Shown here one piece after another: positions 25,692 to 34,643 of a DNA stretch of 60,299 bases. The stretch comes from FEN-1099 sp964511015 (lineage in GTDB: Bacteria; Lernaellota; Lernaellaia; Lernaellales; Lernaellaceae), in the NCBI GenBank assembly GCA_964511015.1, contig CAZEDX010000018.1, positions 1-60,299 on the forward strand, given 5' to 3'. The notes beneath the pieces were generated by a model, which saw only the letters and a program-made list of their open reading frames with translations, ran no database searches and was not told the origin of the DNA. Positions within the stretch are counted from its first letter, which is position 1. Each line of letters begins with the position of its first letter. The position numbers and the translations under genes are program-made.

Positions 25692-26063
25692 GTGCCAAGT
25701 GATTTCCTGCCCGTTTTCCTCTACTTGTTGGTGGTCATTGCCATCGGCGCCGGCGGCATTGTCGGCCTGTCGCGATTGATCGGTCCGCGGCGGGACACGG
25801 CAGAAAAGCTCAGTCCCTACGAATGCGGCGTACCCCCGGTGGGTGACGCACGAGAAAAATTCCCGATGCGCTACTACGTCATCGGTATGTTGTTCATTTT
25901 GTTCGACCTGGAAATCATCTTTCTCTACCCTTGGGCGGTTATCTTTAAAAACTTGAACGCCAGTTGGGGCTTGCTCGGGTTGATCGAAATGGCGGTCTTC
26001 GTGCTGGTGCTGCTGGTCGGCTACCTGTACGTCTGGCGCAAAGGAGCGCTGGAATGGGACTAG
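25692..26063 (+). CDS. nuoA: NADH-quinone oxidoreductase subunit A
   Basis: This 123-residue membrane subunit of complex I has three helices and the family motif KLSPYECGVPPVGDAREKFPMRYY, then LFDLEIIFLYPWAV with the conserved acidic pair. The start is GTG 25692, behind a GGGG stretch and just after the promoter. It overlaps nuoB by 10 bp. NuoA, J and K form the hinge region linking the quinone site to the proton pumps. It is the first gene of an eleven-subunit operon. Confidence 0.93.
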   Translation: MPSDFLPVFLYLLVVIAIGAGGIVGLSRLIGPRRDTAEKLSPYECGVPPVGDAREKFPMRYYVIGMLFILFDLEIIFLYPWAVIFKNLNASWGLLGLIEMAVFVLVLLVGYLYVWRKGALEWD

Positions 26064-26536
26064 AACAACAGATCCCCGATGGCTTCCTGACCACCACGGT
26101 CGACTCCGTGGTCAATTGGGCACGAACCTATTCGACCTGGCCAGTCACCTTCGGCCTGGCCTGCTGTGCGCTGGAGATGATGGGCGCGGCGATGGCGCAC
26201 TACGACATCAGCCGCTTCGGCATGGAAATTTTCCGTGCCAGTCCGCGGCAAGCCGACTTGATGATCATCGCCGGCACCTTGACCAAGAAAATGGCGCCGG
26301 TGATGCGCAAGGTCTACGACCAGATGCCGGAACCGAAATGGGTGTTAGCCATGGGCGCCTGCGCCAGTACCGGCGGCATCTTCCGCACCTACTCCGTGGT
26401 GCAAGGTGCGGATTTGATTGTGCCGGTCGACGTTTACGTGCCAGGCTGCCCACCGCGGCCGGAGGCGCTGTTGTTCGGCATCCAGCAGATTTTCGACAAA
26501 AAGATCAAGGGCGATTCGATCAAGAAACGGCCGTGA
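26054..26536 (+). CDS. nuoB: NADH-quinone oxidoreductase subunit B
   Basis: This 160-residue peripheral subunit holds cluster N2, next to the quinone site. The cluster ligands are visible: tandem cysteines in GLACCALEMM, GACAS and PGCPPRPEALL. ATG 26054 lies within the end of nuoA, with AAGGAG 7 nt upstream; an in-frame start earlier in nuoA is not credible. Confidence 0.96.
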   Translation: MGLEQQIPDGFLTTTVDSVVNWARTYSTWPVTFGLACCALEMMGAAMAHYDISRFGMEIFRASPRQADLMIIAGTLTKKMAPVMRKVYDQMPEPKWVLAMGACASTGGIFRTYSVVQGADLIVPVDVYVPGCPPRPEALLFGIQQIFDKKIKGDSIKKRP

Positions 26537-26542
26537 GGGACG

Positions 26543-27019
26543 ATGGCGGATCCGCGTGCGAAATACCGCGACCTGGCCCGCAAGCTCGGTGAGGCGCTGC
26601 CCGATTTCACCGTCAGCCAGGATCTGGGCGGCATCCCTACGATCATCGTGCCGCGCGACCGCTATGTCGAATTGATCCAGCGCTTACGGAGCGAACACGA
26701 CTGGCAGTTCATGATTCTTTCGCACCTCACCGGCGCGCACTACCCGGCCGATCCGGAACCGTTCGAGGTGGTGGTCCACCTGACCAGCATGCATCTGCCC
26801 GCGCAGATCACGGTGAAAGTGCGGGCCGGTGGCGAGCCGCCGACCGTGCCGAGCCTGGCGGCGTTCTGGACCGCGGCCAATTGGTTCGAGCGCGAAACCT
26901 TCGATATGTTCGGCATCGTCTTTGCCGGGCACCCCGATCCGCGCCGCATCTATCTCGATGAGGACGCTGATTTCCACCCGTTGCGCAAAGACTACCCCGT
27001 CACCGGGCGAGAGGATTGA
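26543..27019 (+). CDS. nuoC: NADH-quinone oxidoreductase subunit C
   Basis: This 158-residue 30-kDa-type subunit has the diagnostic C-terminal motif ERETFDMFGIVFAGHPDPRR followed by LRKDYP. It is a separate gene, not fused to nuoD as in enterobacteria. It begins 6 bp after nuoB (GAGGGACG upstream), and its stop is 2 bp before the nuoD ATG. Confidence 0.95.
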   Translation: MADPRAKYRDLARKLGEALPDFTVSQDLGGIPTIIVPRDRYVELIQRLRSEHDWQFMILSHLTGAHYPADPEPFEVVVHLTSMHLPAQITVKVRAGGEPPTVPSLAAFWTAANWFERETFDMFGIVFAGHPDPRRIYLDEDADFHPLRKDYPVTGRED

Positions 27020-27021
27020 CG

Positions 27022-28200
27022 ATGGCCGAACCGCGCTACCTGACGCTGAACATGGGTCCGCAGCACCCGTCGACCCACGGTGTGCTTCGCGTGGTCCTAC
27101 AGCTTGACGGCGAGCGCATCGTCTCGGCCAAACCGATGGTCGGCTACCTGCACCGCGGTATCGAAAAACTAGGCGAAAGCCTGACCTACTACCAATTCCT
27201 GCCCCTCACCGACCGGCTCGACTACACCTCGTGCTTCAACTGCAACCTGGGCTACGTGTGGGCCGTCGAGCGCATGGTGGGCATCGAGGAGTTAATCCCG
27301 CCACGGGCCAAAGCGATCCGCATCGCCCTGGCCGAACTGTCGCGCATTGGCGGGCACCTGATCTGGATCGGCTCGCATGCGGCCGACATCGGCGCGCTGA
27401 CCGTCTTTCTCTACTCGTTCCGCGAACGCGAATTCCTCTACGAGTTGTTCGAGGCCGTCAGCGGCCAGCGCATGACCGTCAGCTTCCCGCGCATCGGCGG
27501 CGTCGCGGCGGATCTGCCCGCCGGTTGGGTTGAGAAATGCCGCGACTTCTGCCGGTTCATGCCGAAGAAAATCGACGAATACGAGCGCCTGCTGACTAAC
27601 AACCGCGTTTGGAAAGCGCGCACCAAAGGCATCGGGGTATTGACCCGCGAGGACGTCTTCGAATGGGGCATCACCGGTCCGATGGCGCGCGGCAGCGGCG
27701 TGGAATACGACCTGCGCCGCGTGCTGCCCTACGCGGGTTATGACGAATACGATTTCTCCATTCCGCTCGGCGTCGCCGGCGACACCTATGACCGCTATCT
27801 GGTGCGCCTGCAGGAAATGCGGCAAAGCGTGCACATCATCAGCCAGGCGCTCGACCGGCTGGTCGACGGCCCGGTGATGGCCGATGTGCCGCGCATCGTG
27901 CCGCCGCCGAAGCCGGCGTTGTCGACGAGCATCGAAGCGTTGATCCATCACTTCCGTCTGGTGCTGAAAGGTTTCGATGCGCCGCGGGGCGAGGTCTATT
28001 TCGCCTCCGAGGCGCCCAAGGGTGAGTTGGGTTTCTATCTGGTCGGCGACGGCGGACCGAAGCCCTATCGGCTAGCCATGCGCGTGCCGAGTTTCAACAA
28101 CTTGATGAGCCTGGTGAAGATGGCGCCGGGCAATTACCTGGCCGACATCGTGGCGCTGATCGGCACCATCGATATCTGTCTGGGCGACGTAGACAAGTAG
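27022..28200 (+). CDS. nuoD: NADH-quinone oxidoreductase subunit D
   Basis: This 392-residue 49-kDa-type subunit forms the quinone cavity with NuoB. The N-terminal motif LNMGPQHPSTHGVLRVVLQL and RLDYTSCFNCN are diagnostic, and the C-terminal GDVDK end is typical. It belongs to the [NiFe]-hydrogenase large-subunit superfamily but lacks the Ni-ligating CxxC pairs. ATG 27022 (GAGAGG upstream) is preferred to the in-frame TTG 6 bp earlier. Confidence 0.96.
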   Translation: MAEPRYLTLNMGPQHPSTHGVLRVVLQLDGERIVSAKPMVGYLHRGIEKLGESLTYYQFLPLTDRLDYTSCFNCNLGYVWAVERMVGIEELIPPRAKAIRIALAELSRIGGHLIWIGSHAADIGALTVFLYSFREREFLYELFEAVSGQRMTVSFPRIGGVAADLPAGWVEKCRDFCRFMPKKIDEYERLLTNNRVWKARTKGIGVLTREDVFEWGITGPMARGSGVEYDLRRVLPYAGYDEYDFSIPLGVAGDTYDRYLVRLQEMRQSVHIISQALDRLVDGPVMADVPRIVPPPKPALSTSIEALIHHFRLVLKGFDAPRGEVYFASEAPKGELGFYLVGDGGPKPYRLAMRVPSFNNLMSLVKMAPGNYLADIVALIGTIDICLGDVDK

Positions 28201-28219
28201 CAACAAGGATCGCCGCGCA

Positions 28220-28774
28220 ATGGAAGACTTGTGTCTGCACATTCTGGAGCTGGCCGAGAATAGTACCGCCGCGGGCGCGAACGTGGTGCGGATCCGCATT
28301 GTCGAAGACGAACCGGCCAACCGGTTGACGATCGAGGTGGCCGACAACGGCCGCGGCATGAGCCGGCAGCAACTGGCCGAAATCGCCCAGCCGGCCGACG
28401 ACGCGGCGCCGGGAGACAAAGTGCAACTGGGCCTGCCGCTGTTCATTCGCACCTGCCGCGACGCCGGCGGCGACGTGTCGCTTTCGAGCGAGCCCGGCCT
28501 GGGCACCGTGCTGCGGGGCGAGATGCAGTTGGGCCATCGTGACCGCAAACCGCTCGGCGATCTGGTCGAAACGATGATCAGTCTGATCATGGGCGCGCCG
28601 GGCATCGACTGGGAGTTCGTGCACGAAAAGATCCCGCCGTTCGGCGAACCGCGGCGGACGCGCGTCGACACCGCGGAGGTGCGGCGCCGCATCGGCGAGT
28701 TGCCGCTGGCGCATCCGGAAGTGATCCGGCGCGTGCGGCATGACCTGCGCGAGCAGGAAGCGAAACTGGGTTAG
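28220..28774 (+). CDS. GHKL (HATPase_c-type) ATP-binding protein inside the nuo operon
   Basis: This 184-residue protein starts with MEDLCLHILELAENSTAAGA, an N-box (E..N) as in histidine-kinase ATPase domains. It continues with VADNGRGMS (G1) and LGLPLFIRTCRDAGGDVSL (G2-like), and GLGTVLRGEM. There is no phospho-acceptor histidine or sensor domain. The last 60 residues are unique and charged. It is embedded between nuoD and nuoH (20 bp and 9 bp gaps), so it is made with complex I. GHKL ATPases of this kind are reported near multimeric [FeFe]-hydrogenases and NuoEF-like modules, but the role there is not settled. A regulatory or assembly function is inference. Confidence 0.8.
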   Translation: MEDLCLHILELAENSTAAGANVVRIRIVEDEPANRLTIEVADNGRGMSRQQLAEIAQPADDAAPGDKVQLGLPLFIRTCRDAGGDVSLSSEPGLGTVLRGEMQLGHRDRKPLGDLVETMISLIMGAPGIDWEFVHEKIPPFGEPRRTRVDTAEVRRRIGELPLAHPEVIRRVRHDLREQEAKLG

Positions 28775-28783
28775 GGAGCAAAG

Positions 28784-29854
28784 GTGAGTTTCTGGATCGC
28801 CATACTGGTGGCCGTGGCCAAGATTCTGGTGCTGATGGCGCTGTTCCTGGCCGCCACCGCCTACAACACGCTGTACGAGCGCCGCGTGGTGGCGCCGATC
28901 CAGCAGCGCATCGGACCCAATCGCGCCGGTCCCTGGGGCCTGCTGCAGCCGATCGCCGACGCGATCAAGCTATTCTTTAAAGAAGACATCGTCACGGCTC
29001 AGTCCGAGAAGTTTCTCTACTATCTGGCGCCGATCATCGCGGTCACCTGTGCGCTGCTCTACGTAGTGGCCGTGCCGTTCGGGCCGGAGATCCCCGGTTT
29101 GGAGGGGATGCCGGCCGCCTGGAACAAGTTCTCGATGGCCGACCTGAACGTCGCCGTACTGTTCACCTTCGCCGTCAGCTCCCTGGCGGTGTATGGGGTG
29201 TTGTTGGGCGGCTGGTCGGGCAATAGCAAATACTCGCTGCTCGGCGGCATGCGCGCCGGCGCCCAGATGATTTCGTACGAAATCGCCATGGGCCTGTCGA
29301 TCATGCCGGCGGTGATGAGCGCTGGCAGTCTGAGCCTGAACGACATCGTCGTCGCCCAACAAGACGTCTGGAACGTGCTGCGCCTGCCTTGGGGACCGGT
29401 CGGCTTCTTCGTCTTCCTGATGGCCATGCTCGCCGAAGCCAACCGCGCGCCGTTCGACCTGGTCGAAGCGGAGCAGGAACTGGTGGGCGGCTACCACACC
29501 GAATACAGCTCGATGAAGTTCGGCGCGTTCTTCGTCGCCGAATACGGCAACCTGATCACCATCTCGGCTCTGATCGTCACGTTCTATCTCGGCGGCTGGC
29601 AAGGACTGCCGTTTGTCGATGTCGGCCTGCCGGCGTGGCTGGCGCCGTGGCTCGGGTTGGTGTGGTTCGGACTGAAAACGCTCGTGCTGGTCGCGGTGCT
29701 GATCTGGATCCGTTGGACGTTCCCGCGCCCGCGCTATGACCAGCTCATGGGTTACGGGTGGAAGGTCTTTTTCCCGCTCGCGCTGGGCAATATGTTCGTC
29801 GCGGGCTTGTTGATCTACCTCGGCCAACGGCTGGGGATCGGCTACTTCGGGTAA
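28784..29854 (+). CDS. nuoH: NADH-quinone oxidoreductase subunit H
   Basis: This 356-residue membrane subunit has about eight helices and forms the membrane side of the quinone channel. Diagnostic stretches are ERRVVAPIQQRIGPNRAGPW, LLQPIADAIKLFFKED, and the acidic loop EANRAPFDLVEAEQELVGGY. GTG 28784 is the start, with GGGAG upstream and no nearer ATG. Confidence 0.96.
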   Translation: MSFWIAILVAVAKILVLMALFLAATAYNTLYERRVVAPIQQRIGPNRAGPWGLLQPIADAIKLFFKEDIVTAQSEKFLYYLAPIIAVTCALLYVVAVPFGPEIPGLEGMPAAWNKFSMADLNVAVLFTFAVSSLAVYGVLLGGWSGNSKYSLLGGMRAGAQMISYEIAMGLSIMPAVMSAGSLSLNDIVVAQQDVWNVLRLPWGPVGFFVFLMAMLAEANRAPFDLVEAEQELVGGYHTEYSSMKFGAFFVAEYGNLITISALIVTFYLGGWQGLPFVDVGLPAWLAPWLGLVWFGLKTLVLVAVLIWIRWTFPRPRYDQLMGYGWKVFFPLALGNMFVAGLLIYLGQRLGIGYFG

Positions 29855-29863
29855 GGAGCAAGC

Positions 29864-30292
29864 GTGGGCCGGCTCGACAAATTCCTGCTCATCGACCTGT
29901 TCAAGGGCCTAGGCCTGACTCTGAAGTACGCCCTGAAAAAGCCGGTCACCTTCCAGTACCCCGAGCAGCGCCGGCCGATCGAGCCGCGCTACCGCGGCCG
30001 GCATCGGTTGGTGACCAACGACGACGGCTCGGTGCGCTGCGTCGCCTGTGGGCTGTGCGCGGCGATCTGCCCGGCGCGTTGCATCTACCTCGAGCCGGGC
30101 GAAACGGCGCAAGGCGTGCGCCATCCGCAGGTCTACGAAATTGAAGTCGGCCGGTGCATCTACTGCGGCTTCTGCGCTGAAGTCTGCCCGGTCGAGGCCA
30201 TCGTGCTGACGCAGGAATTCGAACTGGCCACCACCGACAAGCCCACGCTACGGTATGACAAAGCGGCGCTGGTCGACAAGCCACGAGGGTAA
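29864..30292 (+). CDS. nuoI: NADH-quinone oxidoreductase subunit I
   Basis: This 142-residue ferredoxin-like subunit binds clusters N6a and N6b, as shown by CVACGLCAAICP and CIYCGFCAEVCP. The short N-terminal helix (LLIDLFKGLGLTLKYALKKP) docks it on NuoH. Its start is GTG 29864, with TAAGGAG upstream. The operon lacks NuoEFG, so electrons would enter NuoI from another donor or from a distant NADH module. Confidence 0.95.
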   Translation: MGRLDKFLLIDLFKGLGLTLKYALKKPVTFQYPEQRRPIEPRYRGRHRLVTNDDGSVRCVACGLCAAICPARCIYLEPGETAQGVRHPQVYEIEVGRCIYCGFCAEVCPVEAIVLTQEFELATTDKPTLRYDKAALVDKPRG

Positions 30293-30295
30293 GGC

Positions 30296-30862
30296 ATGAT
30301 CTATTCGGTGCTGTACGTCGTCTTCGCTTTGGGCGCGCTGTTCGGCGGCCTGAACGTGGTGGCGCGCCGCAACCCCGTCAATTCCGCCATCGGCCTGCTC
30401 TTCACGTTCCTGTGCGTGGCGTCACTATACATTCTGCACGGATCGCCGTTCCTGGCGATGATCCAGATCATCGTCTATGCCGGCGCGATCCTGATTCTGG
30501 TGGTCTTCACGATCATGCTGCTGGCCTTGCGCGATCCGGGCCAAGGACTGACGCGGTTCTGGACCAAGCCGCAAAAGCTGTCGGCGCTGTTGGCGGCGGC
30601 GGTGTTGGCCGGCGAGTTGCTCTATCTCGCCGCGCGTGCGCTGGCTGGCCTGGCCGCGCCGGGCGACGCCGACCCGGTGGTGTTGGCGCAGCCGGCGACC
30701 GTCGGTCAGGTGTTGTTCGACAAGTTCCTGTTGCCGTTCGAAGTGGCCAGCGTACTCTTGCTGGTGGCGATCCTCGGCGCGGTCGTGTTGACCCGCCGCC
30801 CGAAAGGTACCGCGGCGGCGATCGATGCCCCGCACGCCGACGAACCCGGAGGTCCGGCATGA
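30296..30862 (+). CDS. nuoJ: NADH-quinone oxidoreductase subunit J
   Basis: This 188-residue membrane subunit has five helices, including the conserved VARRNPVNSAIGLLFTFLCV and MIQIIVYAGAILILVVFTIM with the pi-bulge region. The C-terminus is a soluble Pro/Asp-rich tail. It starts 3 bp after nuoI, and its stop overlaps the nuoK start (ATGA). Confidence 0.94.
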   Translation: MIYSVLYVVFALGALFGGLNVVARRNPVNSAIGLLFTFLCVASLYILHGSPFLAMIQIIVYAGAILILVVFTIMLLALRDPGQGLTRFWTKPQKLSALLAAAVLAGELLYLAARALAGLAAPGDADPVVLAQPATVGQVLFDKFLLPFEVASVLLLVAILGAVVLTRRPKGTAAAIDAPHADEPGGPA

Positions 30863-31161
30863 TTCCCCCGAGCCTGCCGCTGGTGACCGGCGCCCTCCTG
30901 TTCGCCTTGGGCGCGTTCGGCGTGCTCGTGCGCCGCAACGCGATCGTGATCTTCATGTGCATCGAGCTGATGCTCAACGCCGTCAACCTGACGCTGATCG
31001 GCCTGTCGAGCCATCTGCGGTCGGTCGACGGCTCGGTGTTCGTCATGTTCGTCATGGCCGTGGCCGCGGCGGAAGCGGCGGTGGGGCTGGCGATCATCAT
31101 TGCGCTCTACCGGCGCAAGGCGACGGTAGACGTTTCGAACTTCAATATTTTGAAGGGTTGA
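30859..31161 (+). CDS. nuoK: NADH-quinone oxidoreductase subunit K
   Basis: This 100-residue membrane subunit has three helices. Conserved proton-path glutamates are in FMCIELMLNAVNL and AVAAAEAAVGLAI. ATG 30859 overlaps the nuoJ stop, with GGAGG upstream. The protein is slightly longer at the end (YRRKATVDVSNFNILKG), which is typical. Confidence 0.95.
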   Translation: MIPPSLPLVTGALLFALGAFGVLVRRNAIVIFMCIELMLNAVNLTLIGLSSHLRSVDGSVFVMFVMAVAAAEAAVGLAIIIALYRRKATVDVSNFNILKG

Positions 31162-31165
31162 CCCG

Positions 31166-33106
31166 ATGGCCGACTGGCTGTTCCTGATTCCGCTGCTGCC
31201 GCTGCTGGGCGTGGTCGTCAACGGCCTGCTCGCGCCGCGGCTGTGGCCGGGCAAGGAGAAGCCGGTGGGAATCATCGGCTCGCTGACCGTGCTGGGCAGC
31301 TTCGCGCTCGGACTCGGTGCCTTCGCCGAACTGGCCGGGCGCGCGCCGGAATCGCGGCGGATGGTCAACGAATTGTTCAATTGGATCAGTGTTGCGCCGC
31401 TCGAGGTGAAAGCCACCCTGGTGCTCGACCAGCTCAGCGCGGTGATGGTGCTGGTGGTCAGCGGGGTTGGGTTCCTAATTCACATCTATTCGATCGGCTA
31501 CATGCACGGCGAGCGCGGGTTCGGGCGGTTCTTCACCTACCTGAACCTCTTCGTCTTCGCCATGCTGGTGCTGGTGCTGGGCGGCAACTTCCTGGTCATG
31601 TTTGTCGGCTGGGAAGGCGTCGGCCTCTGCTCCTATCTGCTGATCGGCTACTACTACGAAAAGAAGAGCGCCGCCGACGCGGGGAAGAAAGCGTTCGTGG
31701 TCAACCGCATCGGCGACTTCGGTTTCCTGCTGGCGATCTTCCTGATCTTCTGGCAGTTCGGCACGCTCGACTTCGCGCGCGTCGCGCACAAGGCACCGGC
31801 GATCAGTGCCGCGATGGCCACCGCAATCACCCTGCTGTTGTTCCTCGGCGCGACGGGCAAGAGCGCCCAGATTCCGCTTTACTTCTGGCTGCCCGACGCG
31901 ATGGAAGGCCCGACGCCGGTCAGCGCGTTGATCCATGCCGCAACGATGGTCACCGCCGGCGTGTACATGGTCGCGCGCACGCATTTCCTGTTCGATCTGG
32001 CCCCGCTGTCGCAAGCGATCGTGGCCTCCGTCGGCTGCCTGACGGCCTTCTACGCCGCCACCATCGCATTCGCACAGCGCGACTTGAAACGCATTCTCGC
32101 TTACTCGACGATAAGCCAGCTCGGCTACATGTTCGTCGGCGTGGGCATCGGCGCGTACGCCGCCGGCATCTTCCACCTGATGACTCATGCCTTCTTCAAA
32201 GCCCTGCTCTTCCTCGGCGCCGGCAGCGTCATGCACGCGTTGCACGGCGAACTCGACGTCTACAAGATGGGTGGCCTGCGCAAACACCTGCCGGCAACGT
32301 TCTGGACCTTCCTGCTGGCGACCATCGCCATCGCCGGCGTCCCGCCCTTCGCCGGGTTTTTCTCGAAAGACGAGATCCTCTGGAACGCGTTCTCCAAGCA
32401 TCTGGCCGGAGTGCCGATTCAATGGAACTTCGCGCTGTATGGCTTGGGCCTGGCCACGGCGGGCATGACCGCGTTCTACATGTTCCGCGCGGTGTTTCTG
32501 GCCTTCTTCGGCGCCAGCCGAATGGACCCCGAGGTCGAAGCGCACGTTCACGAAAGCCCGAAGGTGATGACCATCCCGCTGGCGATTCTGGCGGTGTTGT
32601 CGATTGTCGGCGGGCTGATCGGCATCCCGCATGTGCTCGGCGGCGGCGCGCAGTTCGCCGCGTGGCTCGAGCCGGTATTCGCGGCGGAAGCGGCCGTTGA
32701 AGAACACGGCCTGGCGCAGCTCGAATTGACGTTGATGGCCGCCTCGGTCGGCGTAGCGGTCTTCGGCATCTTCCTGGCCTTCATCTTCTATGGCCGCAAG
32801 ACCGAGTTGCCGCAACGCGTGGCCAAGGCATTGCCGCGCGTTTATCGAACGGTCTGGAACAAGTACTACGTCGACCAGTTCAACGACTGGGCGGTGGTGA
32901 ATCCGATCAAACGCGCGTCCACCAATTTCCTGTGGGGTTTCGTGGACACGTGGATCATCGACGGCGCGGCCAACGGCATCGCCTGGCTGGCCAAGGCCGG
33001 CGGCCGCTTGTTCGGCCGGCTGCAGAACGGACGCTTGTACAACTACGCCACCCTCATCGTGCTGGGCGCGATTCTCGTGCTCGGCCTGATGTTGTGGCGC
33101 GGGTAG
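31166..33106 (+). CDS. nuoL: NADH-quinone oxidoreductase subunit L
   Basis: This 646-residue antiporter-like proton pump is the distal arm subunit. Visible family segments include FVGWEGVGLCSYLLIGYYYE, LPDAMEGPTPVSALIHAATM, RDLKRILAYSTISQLGYMF and the long lateral helix near the C-terminus (YRTVWNKYYVDQFNDW). Length and helix count (about 16) are normal. It begins 4 bp after nuoK. Confidence 0.96.
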   Translation: MADWLFLIPLLPLLGVVVNGLLAPRLWPGKEKPVGIIGSLTVLGSFALGLGAFAELAGRAPESRRMVNELFNWISVAPLEVKATLVLDQLSAVMVLVVSGVGFLIHIYSIGYMHGERGFGRFFTYLNLFVFAMLVLVLGGNFLVMFVGWEGVGLCSYLLIGYYYEKKSAADAGKKAFVVNRIGDFGFLLAIFLIFWQFGTLDFARVAHKAPAISAAMATAITLLLFLGATGKSAQIPLYFWLPDAMEGPTPVSALIHAATMVTAGVYMVARTHFLFDLAPLSQAIVASVGCLTAFYAATIAFAQRDLKRILAYSTISQLGYMFVGVGIGAYAAGIFHLMTHAFFKALLFLGAGSVMHALHGELDVYKMGGLRKHLPATFWTFLLATIAIAGVPPFAGFFSKDEILWNAFSKHLAGVPIQWNFALYGLGLATAGMTAFYMFRAVFLAFFGASRMDPEVEAHVHESPKVMTIPLAILAVLSIVGGLIGIPHVLGGGAQFAAWLEPVFAAEAAVEEHGLAQLELTLMAASVGVAVFGIFLAFIFYGRKTELPQRVAKALPRVYRTVWNKYYVDQFNDWAVVNPIKRASTNFLWGFVDTWIIDGAANGIAWLAKAGGRLFGRLQNGRLYNYATLIVLGAILVLGLMLWRG

Positions 33107-33122
33107 GAACATAGGGGACGGC

Positions 33123-34643
33123 ATGTCGTTTCGCTTGCTCTCGCTGATCATCTTCCTCCCGGCGGTCTTTGCCGGGGCGTTGCTGTTCGTGCGCAAAGAG
33201 CGGGAGGAATGGCTGCGTCGCATCGCGCTGGCCGGCAGTCTGCTGACCTTCGTGGCCAGCCTGCCGCTGTACTGGCTGTACCGCCCGGCGCTGGAAAGCC
33301 CGTCGTCGCTGTGGCTCAAAGAGACGGCGTTGTGGTGGATCGAATCGTGGGGCGTGAAATACGCCGTCGGCATCGACGGCATCAGCCTGCTGCTGGTGCT
33401 GCTGACCACGTTCCTGACGCCGCTCTGCTTGCTGGCCTCGTGGCGCTACATCAGAGACCGCGTGAAGGCGTACTTGATCAGCTTCCTGCTGCTCGAGTCG
33501 GCGATGATCGGCACCTTCTGCGCGCTCGACGTCTTCCTGTTCTACGTGTTCTGGGAAGCGATGCTGGTGCCGATGTACCTGATCATCGGCGTCTGGGGCG
33601 GGCCGCGCCGCATTTACGCCGCCGTGAAGTTCTTCCTGTACACCATGGTCGGCTCGGTGCTGATGCTGGCGGCGATTTTGGTCACCTACTTCAACCTGCC
33701 CGAAGCCTCGCGCACCTTCGACTTGTTCCAGTGGTACCGCATGGCGGTGGCGCCCAACACGCAGCTTTGGTGCTTCCTGGCTTTTGCGCTGGCCTTCGCG
33801 ATCAAGGTGCCGATGTGGCCCTTCCACACCTGGTTGCCCGACGCCCACGTTGAAGCGCCGACCGCTGGCTCGGTCATTCTGGCCGGTGTGCTGCTAAAGA
33901 TGGGCACCTACGGCTTTGTGCGGTTCGCCATGCCGCTCTACCCCGAGGCAGCGCTGCAGATGGCGCCGGTGATGGTGGCGCTGGCGGTGATCGGCATCGT
34001 CTACGGCGCGCTAGTATCGCTGGTGCAGCCCGACATGAAGAAGCTGGTGGCCTACAGTTCGGTCAGCCATCTCGGCTTCGTCATGCTCGGCCTGTTTGCC
34101 TTCAACCTGCAAGGCGCGTCGGGCGGCGTGCTGCAGATGGTGAACCACGGCTTGTCGACCGGCGCCCTCTTCCTCTTGGTCGGCGTGCTGTACGAGCGTC
34201 GGCACACGCGTATGATCGCCGACTTCGGCGGCCTGGCGCGGGTGATGCCGGCCTTCAGCGTGATCTTCATGATCACCGCCCTCTCGTCAATCGGCCTGCC
34301 GGGAACCAACGGTTTCGTCGGCGAATTCCTGGTGCTGCTCGGCGCCTTCGAATCCTGGCAGCCACTGACCATCCTCGCGGCGACCGGCGTGGTGCTGGCC
34401 GCCTGCTATATGCTCTGGATGGTACAGCGCGTCTTCTTCGGCGAGGTACGCCACGCCGAGAACCAGAACCTGTCCGATTTGAATCTGCGCGAGTGGGCGT
34501 ATCTGTTGCCGATCATTCTGTTCATCTTCTGGATCGGTGTGTACCCCAACCCGTTCCTGAGCAAGATGGCACCCAGCCTTGATCACTGGCTGACGCAGAT
34601 CCGCCCGGCGGCCGTGGCCGTGCTGCAGGGGGTGGCGAGATGA
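33123..34643 (+). CDS. nuoM: NADH-quinone oxidoreductase subunit M
   Basis: This 506-residue antiporter-like proton pump has key motifs YVFWEAMLVPMYLIIGVWGG, KVPMWPFHTWLPDAHVEAPT, DMKKLVAYSSVSHLGFVMLG and GTNGFVGEFLVL. About 14 helices are expected. The stop overlaps the nuoN start by 4 bp. Confidence 0.96.
   Translation: MSFRLLSLIIFLPAVFAGALLFVRKEREEWLRRIALAGSLLTFVASLPLYWLYRPALESPSSLWLKETALWWIESWGVKYAVGIDGISLLLVLLTTFLTPLCLLASWRYIRDRVKAYLISFLLLESAMIGTFCALDVFLFYVFWEAMLVPMYLIIGVWGGPRRIYAAVKFFLYTMVGSVLMLAAILVTYFNLPEASRTFDLFQWYRMAVAPNTQLWCFLAFALAFAIKVPMWPFHTWLPDAHVEAPTAGSVILAGVLLKMGTYGFVRFAMPLYPEAALQMAPVMVALAVIGIVYGALVSLVQPDMKKLVAYSSVSHLGFVMLGLFAFNLQGASGGVLQMVNHGLSTGALFLLVGVLYERRHTRMIADFGGLARVMPAFSVIFMITALSSIGLPGTNGFVGEFLVLLGAFESWQPLTILAATGVVLAACYMLWMVQRVFFGEVRHAENQNLSDLNLREWAYLLPIILFIFWIGVYPNPFLSKMAPSLDHWLTQIRPAAVAVLQGVAR

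Noticed and set aside
31475..33409. A 644-codon minus-strand ORF opposite nuoL/nuoM
   Set aside because: Its composition (His/Arg/Gln/Asp-rich) is typical of antisense shadows in GC-rich DNA, and nuoL is unambiguous on the other strand.
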